Made by a program: the position numbers and the translations under genes
Shown here: in pieces, positions 41,350 to 51,520 of the stretch
Layout: the number at the start of each line of letters is the position of its first letter
How positions within the stretch are numbered: the stretch's first letter is position 1
The notes under the pieces: model-generated
Seen by the model: the letters and a program-made list of their open reading frames with translations, nothing else
What the model was told of the DNA's origin: nothing
Databases searched by the model: none
Source of the DNA: Steromphala cineraria
Taxonomy: Eukaryota > Mollusca > Gastropoda > Trochida > Trochidae
NCBI GenBank assembly: GCA_916613615.1
Contig: OU744726.1
Span: 15,751,515 to 15,815,514, forward strand
DNA length: 64,000 bases
Reading direction: 5' to 3'

Positions 41350-41444
41350 CTTTCGTCGTGCTAGCTTGTCCGAGATCTCCGCTGAAATGTACACTTCACC
41401 TGTGTAACGGGTTTCGGATTATTCGTCTTCTCAGCGAGGTTAAG

Positions 41445-41467
41445 AGGTCAAGGGAGCGGTTATTGTA
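41445..41467 (-). promoter_or_regulatory. Conserved upstream block of USP-B
   Basis: On the minus strand this is TACAATAACCGCTCCCTTGA followed by CCT. It differs from the USP-A block by one base, and its near end lies 96 bp upstream of the USP-B ATG. It contains TGACCT, a nuclear-receptor-type half site, but that alone is weak. I did not find the block upstream of USP-C. Confidence 0.5.
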
Positions 41468-42378
41468 TGATTTTCATCCTCGTGTTGACAGTCTCCCGGA
41501 TGTATAATGGGTTAGCTCAGGGTTGTTTTTCACCATGTCTTGGTATTCAATTTATTGATTATAAAATGGAGTTAGAATATCATTTAAGCAAGCATAGCTG
41601 CAAACATGCAAATAAAATAAGAATCCTTATAAATAATTTATTTTTAAAAATGTTTAAAAAGAAAATAAAATAATGACGTGTATGATAAAACTTAAAGAAA
41701 ATAATCTTCTTGATATATTTTTTCATTTCCAAAAACCAACTTCTTATTCTTCTTTTAAAAGTGCATCTAAAGAATTGTTTATGTGTATGCCTTGATGGTT
41801 GACTAGGAATGTGGACAAAATGCATATGGTGGTTCACAATTATTGAAGGAAGTTGATTTGTTAGATTAAAATTTAGTCTAAAATGTTAAATACCTGAACC
41901 TTCATTGTGATGTTCTTGCGAGCTATTGGCTTTTGGAATCTAGAATTGCTGAATGAAACTTAGACCTATAGGCTCCTTTTTAAGACAGTCACTGTACATG
42001 ATGCATCCATGGTCTGTCATCCAGACCCTAAAGCAAGAATTCACTTAACGACCAACCAAGTCTACTGCAGTAGAGCAAGTCTAGATCACTCGGAAGTTAA
42101 AGCACCTTCTGGGCTCAACTTTGTTAAAATACATGAATTGTTTAAAAATATTGTCAATATTGAAAAAAATACTTCTGAGACTAAATGTTAGTCTTGATAC
42201 AGGGCTTATTCATCAGATTCTGTGTATACTCTCCTTGATGGAACAAGTGTGTTGACATGCATATTCTACTCTACAGGTAGGCCTACAGGTGTTCCGTGAA
42301 GATAAATCAGGTCACAAAAATAAATGGTGTCTTTATGCTATCTTTATCGGCCGTGTAACTGTTATTATTAATTGTCGA

Positions 42379-42592
42379 TTTAAAGGGACAGTCCTATCGG
42401 ATTTTTTTGTTGAAACAGAAGTCAAGAGTACTTCCCTGTTTATACTTACATATGATTATTTGAATTTTCACACTTATACTCATACGTGTCAGGGAGGGCA
42501 ACAATTTTGTTGTTCTAGATTTAACAATTTCGCAGCGTCCTCTTGCATTTCGTTCCCACAAAAAATACCCCGAATAGGACTATCCTTTTAAA
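42379..42592. mobile_element. MITE with TTTAAAGGGAC-type termini, copy 2
   Basis: The left end tttaaagggacagtcctatc and the right end gaataggactatccttttaa are imperfect inverted repeats. Extended arms include ttttttgttgaaac and gttcccacaaaaaa. It belongs with the element at 29342-29769. About 214 bp; no conserved ORF. Confidence 0.75.
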
Positions 42593-43215
42593 TTAAATTG
42601 TCATGTTTGGAATCATGCTAAACGAAATTGCAATTATTTATTTATTTTATGTATTTTGTGCAGATATTAAGGTATATAATGTCGAAATCTATTATTGTTG
42701 CTGTTTCCATGAAGCCAACAGTAATGAACTGAAATAACATGCCTTCAATGTTCGTACGTATTGGTTCGATATCATACATCGGCCTATCTTGCGTTTGTAA
42801 GATTTAGATATATTTCTTACATGGTAATGGCTTTTTTAAAAAGAGAAATCATGAAATGATTTTCAGTGTGTAATCAAATGATAAAGCATCACCCGACTAA
42901 TATAATAAAGATTGACCTGATCCATATTTTGATTAACAAACATTAGAAAATATCTCGCCATTAAATAACGTATTCGGATTACGGTAGAGTCGATATTTTA
43001 AAACTACATCTTCTCGAAAAACCGGTAATAAGACCATAAACAATGTGTAAAATATGATATACTGTTATACATGTATTGATGTACTGATAAATACCGTTTC
43101 AAATTATTTATAGATCCTAAAAAGTTGTTACATAACAATAATTCAATATTATGAAATGGTACACAAAGAATATTGGTAAAACCCTGAATATGACAATGAC
43201 GATGATTAAATTTAC

Positions 43216-43387
43216 CTTTACTTGTAAGGTCGTCATGAGTATGTTCAGCCGAGTCAGCGCCTGACAAAACATCAGGAGTTACCTCCCTTTGATCAGTTAC
43301 CGAGTAGATTTCAGTAGGCTTCAAACTAAATACATTTGCATCGGAAATCTCTTTTTTTATTGGATACATTGATCGATTTGGTGTCAT
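43216..43387 (-). other. Orphan exon-like ORF, 57 codons plus 1 nt
   Basis: From the ATG at 43387 the frame runs MTPNRSMYPIKKEISDAN, continues through KPTEIYSVTDQREVTPDV to HTHDDLTSK, and then meets a GTAAAT donor-like site at 43215. Composition is polar and acidic, unlike the AT-driven frames around it. The same frame stays open beyond the donor but becomes low quality. No partner exon, domain or homologue is recognised. It may be a gene fragment, a first exon of an unknown gene, or chance. Confidence 0.2.
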
Positions 43388-44623
43388 AGAAATATTGATT
43401 ATGAATAATTATCAAATTATGGGCAGATTTATTCGGTATATATGAATTGATGATGAATATTTAGGTGAGGATAAATATCTTCATATATCTACGTGGCATA
43501 TATATATATTGTGGCAATTCAACATTTGTAATGATTTGAAAGATTGAAAAAACGTTTTCATAATGTTTTATTGTAAAAGAATAATCACGAGATAAAATGT
43601 TACTGCAATGCTTTGATCATATTCCCACAAACCGAAAACAAATCTTTGTTGAGACAATAATTGTCAACGACAACTAGAAAACAAGTCACATGTCACAGCA
43701 GGTATCTTTAACATTGAAGAAACATTTTTAATGAATAAAACAACTGACATATATAAAGTTCTAATTGTGTCAATTACCGAATTACCTATAATATACAACC
43801 GGGTCTCAATTATGACCCGGTAATACAACCCTTGAGGTCATGAGGTGGCGAGGTAATACAACCGGGTATTCATAATTTGGATTCAACTTTTTATAAAACC
43901 TAGAATAGAACTCGGGGTGATTGAGTGCTAGATAAAACTGACCACGGGTTGAAGTCGAGGACATACGGAATACACATTTCGTTCAAAAGAATCCCTTAAC
44001 GCGCACGATTTCCACGTGCAAATCTGCCTTTTAGCTAGCTAGCGTCACTAAGATCCAGAAAGATACCCGACTCACAGCACATGGACAAAGTCAAAATGTT
44101 AGTAAAAACAAAAATTTGACGTTTGGCAAGATCGGTTGCAGTACATTGAGTTGAGTACACCTATCTAAGCATGTATATATATCAGCAAGAACCTCTGATT
44201 ACATACGCAGTCTCACGACATACACAACATCTAACTTCAATCATGCTTCTTCATCAATGCATTTCGACCCGCAGAGCTCATTCATTACCTCAATATCTAT
44301 CAAGCCAAGTGTCTTGTGTGTTTCTATATAACCGTTCATTAAGAAATCTCCATTTAAGTAAATAGTGACACTATACCAGAAGACCGTTGCATTTGTTTCA
44401 AGGTCCGTGCATAAAGGCAATTTTTTGGTTGCAAAATAACATTCCTTCCAACACAGCCATAAATACCCCTCAGTCAGCGATATGAAGCACTTGGCCGGAA
44501 AGAAATCAGGGTATTTGAGGGAAGCTCTCGGATTAAAAACGCCTATGAAGCACGATTAATTTCTACATATATGCTACATCAACAATAAGAGGAAAATCTT
44601 CCTAAGCTGTACCAAGGAGTCAT

Positions 44624-47600
44624 CTACTTTTCTTTGTAGACGAGCACAGGGACATGACTGTGGTGAAGAATGGAGGCGCTCACACTGCCAAGGACTGCAC
44701 GTTTAAGCTTGCCCAATCCGCGCGTTCCAACAACGATAGCTTTAGCGTCCTCGCTTTCAGCGTACTTGCAAACCTCGTGCCAGGCTTCCTTACCCTCGAG
44801 TATCTTGAAGTCAGCGTTCAGCTGCAATCAGAGAGGGATCGAAATTCAATTTTAACCAGGTACCCAGGGTAACCATCTTCAAGGCATAGATAGCCAACGT
44901 TAACGTTTTAACGAGCCTATTTAGCTGAGCTCGTCTATAACATGCGCTATAGCTTGCATGGCCTTGCGGGGAAGATGAGGGTTACTGACATCGAAATATT
45001 TTGTTATTTTCACTGAGATATGCGACCTTCCAGTTTAGAAACTAACAACATTATCTGAAATAATTTGTGAACAAATACATCGAACTTTATTCTTAGTCAC
45101 ATAATTTTACTATGTGATTTTTAAATGGCCCTCAAAAAGAATTACGAAGAGTTAAGTTTTACATTAAATAAAGATATAATCTGACTCAAAATATCGATGT
45201 GGTCCTTAACTATGAGTATTACATACATCCAGGCTAAGCCGCTTGATGGATTTTCGTTACTGCGTTCAAGAATGTTTGTGCAATATGTGTTGTTTAGGAT
45301 TGAGGGGGTATTTCAGTTTTCAGTAGTTTTAATGTTATACTTTACCTCCATTTGAGTACACATGTTGTGATAGCCCTCTTGTAATTGTTTAGTTTTGATC
45401 TTTGCCTCTTCGATTAGCTCTTGTACTCTTCCTGGGCCTGAAAAGAGAGTGGTAAATTGTCTTAAGCTAAGGTGTTAAAGTGGCTGTATCACTTTAAAAG
45501 AATTTATCTTAGTCTCCCCAACAACCCATAACTCATCAAAAGTTTCGTAATAGAAATCATAAAACTATCAAGCAGACACTGCTGTCATCCATTTGAATGT
45601 GGACACCATTGAATTGTTTAAGAAAGAATATGAATTTACGCTGAATCGAATATGTTATATCCTTTCAGAACTGCCACCTTTGATTGAAAACAATGTCTTC
45701 CGCATGGTAACAAGTATTTCGTTTTCTTCGATACCTTTGCTTTCTTAATATATTGATATATTAAAAGCATTTTAAAAAACCGTTTGAATTACTAATTTTG
45801 AATTACTAAAATCTGACGCATAAAATTCTTAGCAATATTTGAATTGTTGATAAATGTTATGCCAAGACATGATGATAGTAACATGGTGAAGAAATGTCAC
45901 GTTACGTTAGATCATTTTCTGTCTTATTAATCAAATACTGATATCGTCTTTCAATCAAAATACCAATCACACTTATCTTATTGCAGGCACGAATTTCTGT
46001 TAACATTCAACAACGATTGAAACGATATCCATGTACCTTCATGGTTAAAAGTAGAATATGACATTTGAACGAAGTAAGTCTATAGTTAAAGAGACACAGA
46101 GTATGTGGATAGGATCACATATGTCAAATTGTGAAATCGATGTTATTACATCGGGAACAATTAACTGTTACTGAAAATAACAAGTTAAAGGTCAATCAGT
46201 ACAGAGAAAATACGGCTATCCAAAGTCGAGATTTTGATCGAAAACCGGACAATGTGGCTCTGATTCGATAGTGTTTATTAGGTATTAAAACTAATAGGTA
46301 GATTCATTGGATGTATAATTTCTAATATTAAACGTATTTGAGATGTTTTCTTGATTATTCCATTAAATTAAACATTTTAGAAATATTATGCATAAGTGGA
46401 TATATTTGCAAGTCCAGTGATGAGATATGAACCTCAATCAGCATATTAGATATTTTAAAGCTTATCAAAACCAAATGAAATTTTAAGAAAAATACTCTGT
46501 GTCACTTTAAGGTTCAGGTACACTTACTCATCCACATCTCGTACTTCCATAGCTCTGGGACATGAACCAAGAGAATCTTGTGGGACGGGCTGTAGAACGT
46601 TTTCAGATACCCTGCAATATGAACAGTTCTTGAAGAGAAGATCTCATACACTCCTAACACCGAAAAGTTATTTAAGATGACTTTTGGTACCCGTACAAAT
46701 GTACAATTCTTTAACATAAGCTATGCTACCCTGCAATTTGAAGAGTTCTTTAACTTAAGTTCTGGTACCCTGCACAATAGATAGGTCTTTAACTTAAGCT
46801 CTCATTCCTTGCAAAATGAACAGATCTTTAACATGAGCTCTCATAACTTGCAAAATGAACAGATCTTTAACATGAGCTCTCATTCCTTGCAAAAAGAACA
46901 GATCTTTAACATGAGCTCTCATAACTTGCAAAATGAACAGATCTATAACATGAGCTCTGTTAACTTGCAAAATGAGTAGTTCTTTAACATGAGCTATGAT
47001 AACCTGCAGTATAACAGTTCTTTAAATTAAGCCTGATACCCTTCTAAAGTTATAGATCTTTAACGTAAGTTCAGATGGCCTGTTCCCAATGTGCCTACAT
47101 CCCAATGTGCCTACACTGCTATCAAAACAGAGACATGCATGGGTGGTTTGTGTATTGGGTTCATCCAACCTATTTGATAATGGACTATACCACTTGAAAT
47201 ATTGATGGGTTTGAGAGGTTTGATAATTTAATTCATAACAATAAACAGTAACAGATACATATTACTTCACTTCATACATTTCATGACATTTCATGCTTCT
47301 TTGAAGAAAACACACTGATACATCTGACTGCACTTAAGTATTTGAAATCAATGTCATTGCAATTTGACTAGGTGTCCCACAGCATCAACAAACTGCAGCT
47401 GGTTCTTCAGTCTCTGGATCTTGGTGTCCAAGTCTCTATATACCCTTGACCGCTGACGTCTGGTACCACCGTGTTCTAACTGCCTCCTTAGGACACGCTC
47501 TTCCCTCTCCATTTTCTTTAGTTCCCCGATTAGTTCGTAGATGTTGGGATGAGACTTCTTGACTCTTTTTTTCAACCCGTTGTGATATCCTTCCAAAGGA

Positions 47601-49601
47601 TTGTTTGTCCTTGGTCCAGTGTTGTCGTGCTGATTCCACATTCTCACAGGGAAGCGGGCGTCAAAGTCTACCCATGTTGAAGTCATGTAGTCGTTGAAGA
47701 CTTGGATCTTGTCGCCATCTGGTCCAGACTCCATGACTTCAACCCATACGTCCTGGACGATGTCAGCTGGCAATAGTGGCAGAGCAGCAGCTCTTCTCAC
47801 ATGCGACTGTACACGTTGATCTTCACGGTACTCTGGAGCAAGACCTTTCTCGGAGACATGTCGCCACAGTGCTTGGCTGAAATGAAAAAAACATCCTCTG
47901 ATGTCAGCTCCTGGGAAGACGTCCTCTACGGCTCTGATTGCGGCACACTCAAAGTCAGTCTGCACAGTGTCTGGAGACAGTTCAACACCGAGTCGTGTGG
48001 AAACCTCTTCTTTCAGCAGGGTAAACAATCTTCCAGTGTGTAGCAACCTGTCTTCTGACGTTCAGGCGGTATCTAAAACCGTTATGTAGAATTTGCTGTC
48101 CTCCTTGCTGCGAGGTGACGAACTCTGCTCTGATGACGTTTGCCATTTTAGCATGATCATATTTGATATTCTGAACCTTATATACCTGCTACGATGACAG
48201 TAACAAATCTGAGAAGTTGTTTCAGTATATGACTGTTTATCTGAGGAGAGCCCCACTGCCTCATTATCAAAACATTTCTTCTTTACATTTCATCATTATG
48301 TGGGTTTTTTATAAAGCAAAGCTCTCTACTCATTATGTGGGGAGCAGAATTAAACAATCTAACATTACTTATCAAAACATTATGTTTTATTTTGAAAGAT
48401 AAGCTCTTTACTCAACGTTTTCTTAACACAGCTAATCAGTGTCTTAACCACTTTAACTCATCAGAACATCTAAGCAGTAGAACTGACTACGTTTTGTTAA
48501 CATTCTAATCTCCTTACATCTGCTTAGATAACAACTGTTGATCTACGGGTCATACCCACTTTCTGAGAAGGGGTGTATTTTCAGTTCCCAAAGTGCCTAC
48601 ACAGTTTCTGTAGGCACATTGGGATGTAGGCACAATGGGATGTAGGCACATTGGCACCATTGGTTTGGTGCCAATGTGCCTACATCTTTACTTCTTTAAC
48701 GTAAGCTTTGTTACCCTGCAAAAGTAACAGCTCTTTAACATATGTTCTGATATCCTGCAAAATAGAATAGTCTATAACTTGTTTTCAGATATCACTACAA
48801 AATGAACAGTTCTTTAGCACGTTTCAGGTACCCCGTAAAATAGAACAGAACACACTGTGAAAAAGCTTTCAATATTTACAGAGTAACTGCCTGAAAGTTG
48901 CTTCAGTGCGACGTTGAAGGTTTAAAAATGACAGAGGACAAAGTTTGTATATTTTCATGCAACAGAGAGCACAATATCAAATCTTTCTCATTTTATTTAT
49001 TTCCACCCCTCGAACACAACAATAAATGTATGTCAATGACAAGGTAAAAATAGAATCATGAAGCAAACAGGTTGAGAACTTTTGCCGACCCATCGTCTCG
49101 CTTCAGAGATTATAAAGGGGCGTTGTCACGAAGTCTTATGTTTTCGTTCTTTATGTAACATTCACTATCTACAAAACATATGCAGCAGAGTTAGATGTCC
49201 ATTTGATGTTATGAGAAATGACTTGGTTCTTGATGACTTGAGAATGAATCATAGGTCATTGTTGTTTCTTAAGAGCGAAATGATTTGGAAAAATAACACA
49301 AATTAGACATTTCAAAGAAATTGTTGCATTTACTGACTAAATAGAAGTAAAAGGTAATATCTAAACCAATGAAACAAAGAAACAACATTGAGCTTTCTAA
49401 CATTAAACATCGTGCTATGAAAACAAAATCTTATTACATTCATGACAATACATGAATCATATTGTGCATAGCGCAACGAGCCTGTGCTTTCTGGAAAAAT
49501 GTTGCAAAAATACATTTTGATATTAAAACGTACTTACACTTAAATGCATTTTCACTGCTATCGCTTCCATCGACACAAATGACAACCTTGTGTGTAGCCA
49601 T
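44624..49601 (-). CDS. Universal stress protein (USP-C), 4 coding exons, 145 aa
   Basis: Spliced minus-strand gene. Coding exons: 49601-49538 (64 nt), 46611-46528 (84), 45437-45346 (92) and 44821-44624 (198, TAG stop). Introns are GT-AG with phases 1, 1 and 0, identical in layout to USP-A and USP-B. The N-terminal leader is shorter: MATHKVVICVDGSDSSENAF puts the beta-1 Asp at residue 11. The last exon has GTRGLGKLKRAVLGS, giving Gly112, Gly115, Gly125 and Ser126 of the nucleotide-binding signature, then HHSHVPVLVYKEK. Exon 2 is one codon shorter and clearly diverged (FYSPSHKILLVHVPE), so C split from the A/B lineage earlier. Intron 1 hosts a minisatellite and a MULE relic. A TATA-like site lies about 50 bp upstream of the ATG. 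Probably a cytosolic ATP-binding stress protein. Confidence 0.93.
46612..47084 (-). repeat. 39-bp minisatellite abutting the exon 2 splice acceptor, left part
   Basis: Degenerate tandem units of about 39 bp, clearest at 46790-46975, where atctttaacatgagctctca taacttgcaaaatgaacag recurs. Units alternate between cattccttgc and cataacttgc forms, so a 78-bp dimer is visible. The array begins directly at the 3' splice site of USP-C exon 2, whose flank accctgcaatatgaacagtt is itself unit-like. Several units retain a polypyrimidine-free tgcag or tgcaa core. The array resumes at 48687 beyond the MULE. Confidence 0.8.
47354..48046 (-). pseudogene. MULE transposase, C-terminal core fragment (230 codons)
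   Basis: An open frame with the hallmarks of the MULE transposase domain: an acidic DFE (Asp31), then GCFFHFSQ at residues 51-58 (the C-x-H region), and RTNNPLEGYH at 146-155, whose Glu152 would be the last acidic catalytic residue. A charged, heptad-like C-terminal tail (ELKKMEREERVLRRQ) follows. The first catalytic Asp and the upstream part of the domain are absent. The frame entering from the FLYWCH fragment is shifted, so the apparent ATG at 48046 is probably just inside the deletion joint. It should have no transposase activity. Confidence 0.85.
48030..48146 (-). pseudogene. FLYWCH-type zinc finger start of the same transposase
   Basis: From the ATG at 48146 the frame reads MANVIRAEFVTSQQGGQQIL, then HNGFRYRLNVRRQVATHWK, matching the first half of FLYWCH domains (F...S..GG..L...G..Y......T.W). 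It then runs into the transposase core in a different frame and meets a TGA soon after. FLYWCH fingers often precede MULE transposases in animals, so this looks like the true N-terminus joined to the core by an internal deletion. Confidence 0.6.
48639..48686. repeat. Perfect 21-bp stem hairpin at the MULE right end
   Basis: gatgtaggcacattggcacc plus a pairs exactly with tggtgccaatgtgcctacat plus c, with a 6-nt loop (48660-48665). It is built from the same motif that forms the MULE ends. It may be a product of aberrant transposition or of a second terminal repeat inserted in inverse orientation. Confidence 0.85.
48687..48850 (-). repeat. 39-bp minisatellite, right part
   Basis: ctttaacgtaagctttgtta ccctgcaaaagtaacagctc and two to three more degenerate units continue the array seen left of the MULE. 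This shows the transposon inserted into a pre-existing array. Confidence 0.7.
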
Positions 49602-50542
49602 GTTGCCGCCAGGAGTCAGTTACCTACTGCAGTGCGAGTTAACACCTGACTATATAGCTATACATGTATGTATATTGTACATTCAACTAGAACCTATAAA
49701 AGGCTGCAATGTCCCTGTGTTATTGTTGCTTTCCCGGGCCTGTCGGGTGTGTGTAATTTACCGTATACATACCATAAGGATACTACGTGTATGGTGAGTG
49801 AATGGTGTGTGTGTTCGTGTGTGTGAGAGGAAGAGAGAATGTTGTGTATGTATTAGATAGAACGTCCATTACCTGAGAGACAACAAGTGTACAATTCTTT
49901 GAATAAGTACTTACAATTGATATTGAATGGTTTAATAATTTAAGTGCTCTTATCCCCGTTACTTTCTACCCGTCTCGGCCTTCAGTCAAGGTCACGTATT
50001 TTTTTCTACATGATATCAATTCCCATATTTGAACGTTTCAGCATGTGGCCTTGCATGGTTGGCTTGTCAACACTCATTGACGTATAGGGGAGGCCGGACC
50101 GGTACATCCACTAAAATAGGAATAACGAGTTGTTTCTTTTGCAATATACCAGTGTTAAACATATACAAATCGTAAAAATTATTACAAATTCACTTCATAT
50201 TCATAAAAGAAAATACATGACATTAGATAGTTTTCAATTATGAAAATGGAACAACCCCTGTATTTATGTATCAATGCCTAAGGCACGGGTACCATTAACA
50301 GAATTATTAGTGATATGAAATGTTCACCTATCATCCTTCGCTTTATATTCTTGCTTTAGAAGCGTTCGTTAGACTCTCTTTATTTGATCGCATTCGCAGC
50401 CATATACATTCAGACTCTCTTTATTTAATCACGGTCGCAGCCATAATCCGTTATATTGTCACTATACACAACCCCTTTGCATACAATGACAAGGTCAAGG
50501 AGCAGCTTTTACTACTTGAAAAACAGATCGACACTAGTCTTA
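49602..50542. other. Upstream region of USP-C, no gene
   Basis: It contains the TATA-like site and a (gt)n-rich stretch near 49793-49830. A two-copy tandem duplication with a 41-bp period lies at 50371-50445 (agactctctttatttgatcg, then agactctctttatttaatca, each ending cgcagccata). Nothing else recognisable. Confidence 0.55.
49651..49656 (-). promoter_or_regulatory. TATA-like box of USP-C
   Basis: On the minus strand tatata lies about 50 bp upstream of the USP-C ATG, in agctatatagtcagg. With a usual 25-30 bp spacing, transcription would start near 49624 and give a leader of about 24 nt. Position and sequence fit, but there is no direct evidence. Confidence 0.35.
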
Positions 50543-51220
50543 AAGGGGCAGTAGCACGTTTTTTGATAATTTTATATTTTGAAATTTTCATTGATAATTG
50601 TAAATTAATGCTAAATGTATTATTTTGACAGTGTCAAAAATCTTATTACACAAGCCAATCATCCATAGTCAGAGGACAAAGTATGAATATTCTCATAAAA
50701 TCCATTGGCGGCCATTTTAGGTGAACACCTTTAATTCCATCCTGCTACATCAGCGTATATGTCTCCGCTAATGTTACAACCTATCCCCCGATATCCTCCT
50801 ATAGCGCGCGATTTGGAGCTTAGCGGTAGACTTCAATGAGAATCAGATTTATTATCTAGTAGCACTCCTATTGGTTAATTTGAACCACGAGGTGAGCACG
50901 CGGAACGAAGCCAAGAAACTAGTTTGCCGCTATCGCTGAAAGGGCATTATTTGATTGGCTTGCTATATATAGCGATACGACAGAAGACTATAGGAGGATA
51001 TCAGGGGATAGGTTGTAGCATAAGCGGAGACATATACGCTGATGTAGCAGGATGCTCATTTTGTGTGTAAGAAAAAGGAATCGCATGGCTAAATGTTACG
51101 TTACATATTTGAATTGTTACTGCTCCATTTAGTTTAAATACATTGTCTTTCAATTGGAACTATTAATTTTCATTTTCCTGACATTACAGTATATACCTTA
51201 TATATTATTATATGTCACTT
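50543..51220. mobile_element. MITE of the AAGGGGCAG family, interrupted, right end lost
   Basis: It starts ta-aaggggcagtagcacg at 50541 and shares internal blocks with 16722-17081 (gtattattttgacagtg, ccattggcggccatttt, ggaatcgcatgg). A different MITE (50738-51054) sits inside it at the point where the uninterrupted copy reads ttaattcattttg. The right terminal repeat is not visible. Confidence 0.7.
50738..51054. mobile_element. Nested MITE with 67-bp TIRs
   Basis: The left arm catcctgctacatcagcgta and onward pairs with the right arm ending tacgctgatgtagcaggatg over about 67 bp with three mismatches. It is 317 bp with no ORF. It interrupts the older AAGGGGCAG-family element. Flanks leave only a 2-3 bp possible target duplication (ttc / ctc), so the superfamily is unclear. 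Confidence 0.85.
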
Positions 51221-51222
51221 TA

Positions 51223-51520
51223 AATGCGCAGTAGTACGTTTTTTATAATTTTATATATTTAAAATTTTCAATGAAAATTTTATGTTAATGCGAAAAGTAT
51301 TATTTTGATATTATCAGAAATCTCATGACACAAACCAATCATCCATAGTGAGAGAACAAATTGTGAAGATTCACATAGAGTCCATTGGCGGCCAATGTTT
51401 TGTGTTAACACAATTTATTCATTTTGTGTAAGAAAAAAGAAACGCATGGCGGATATTACAATATTTATTGGATTTATTGCCGCTTTATTAAGTTTAAGTA
51501 CATTGTCTTGCAATTGAAGC
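51223..51520. mobile_element. Third AAGGGGCAG-family MITE copy, decayed
   Basis: It starts ta-aatgcgcagtagtacg and repeats the family's internal blocks in order (gtattattttgatatt, caatcatccatagt, ccattggcggcca, aacgcatggc). It directly follows the previous copy in the same orientation. The right end is not clear. Confidence 0.65.

Larger units (their letters stand above)
41350..44623. other. Intergenic region between USP-B and USP-C
   Basis: It contains the conserved upstream block, one MITE and one exon-like ORF, described separately. A small perfect 8-bp stem (accgggtc / gacccggt) occurs near 43799-43822, with a second aatacaaccgggt motif nearby. The proximal part next to 44623 should be the USP-C 3'UTR. 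Confidence 0.5.
47085..48686 (-). mobile_element. MULE relic inserted in the minisatellite
   Basis: About 1.6 kb flanked by inverted copies of a 16-bp motif. The left end has cccaatgtgcctacat repeated (47085-47115); the right end has the reverse, tgtaggcacattgggatgta and more (48609-48658), then a hairpin to 48686. Inside is a minus-strand MULE transposase core and, upstream of it, an out-of-frame FLYWCH-type start. The middle of a normal transposase is missing, so it is an internally deleted, non-autonomous copy. No clear target duplication is seen because the flanks are repeats. Confidence 0.75.

Noticed and set aside
49462..49797. 111-codon plus-strand frame over USP-C exon 1
   Set aside because: It is the antisense shadow of the exon and its upstream region.
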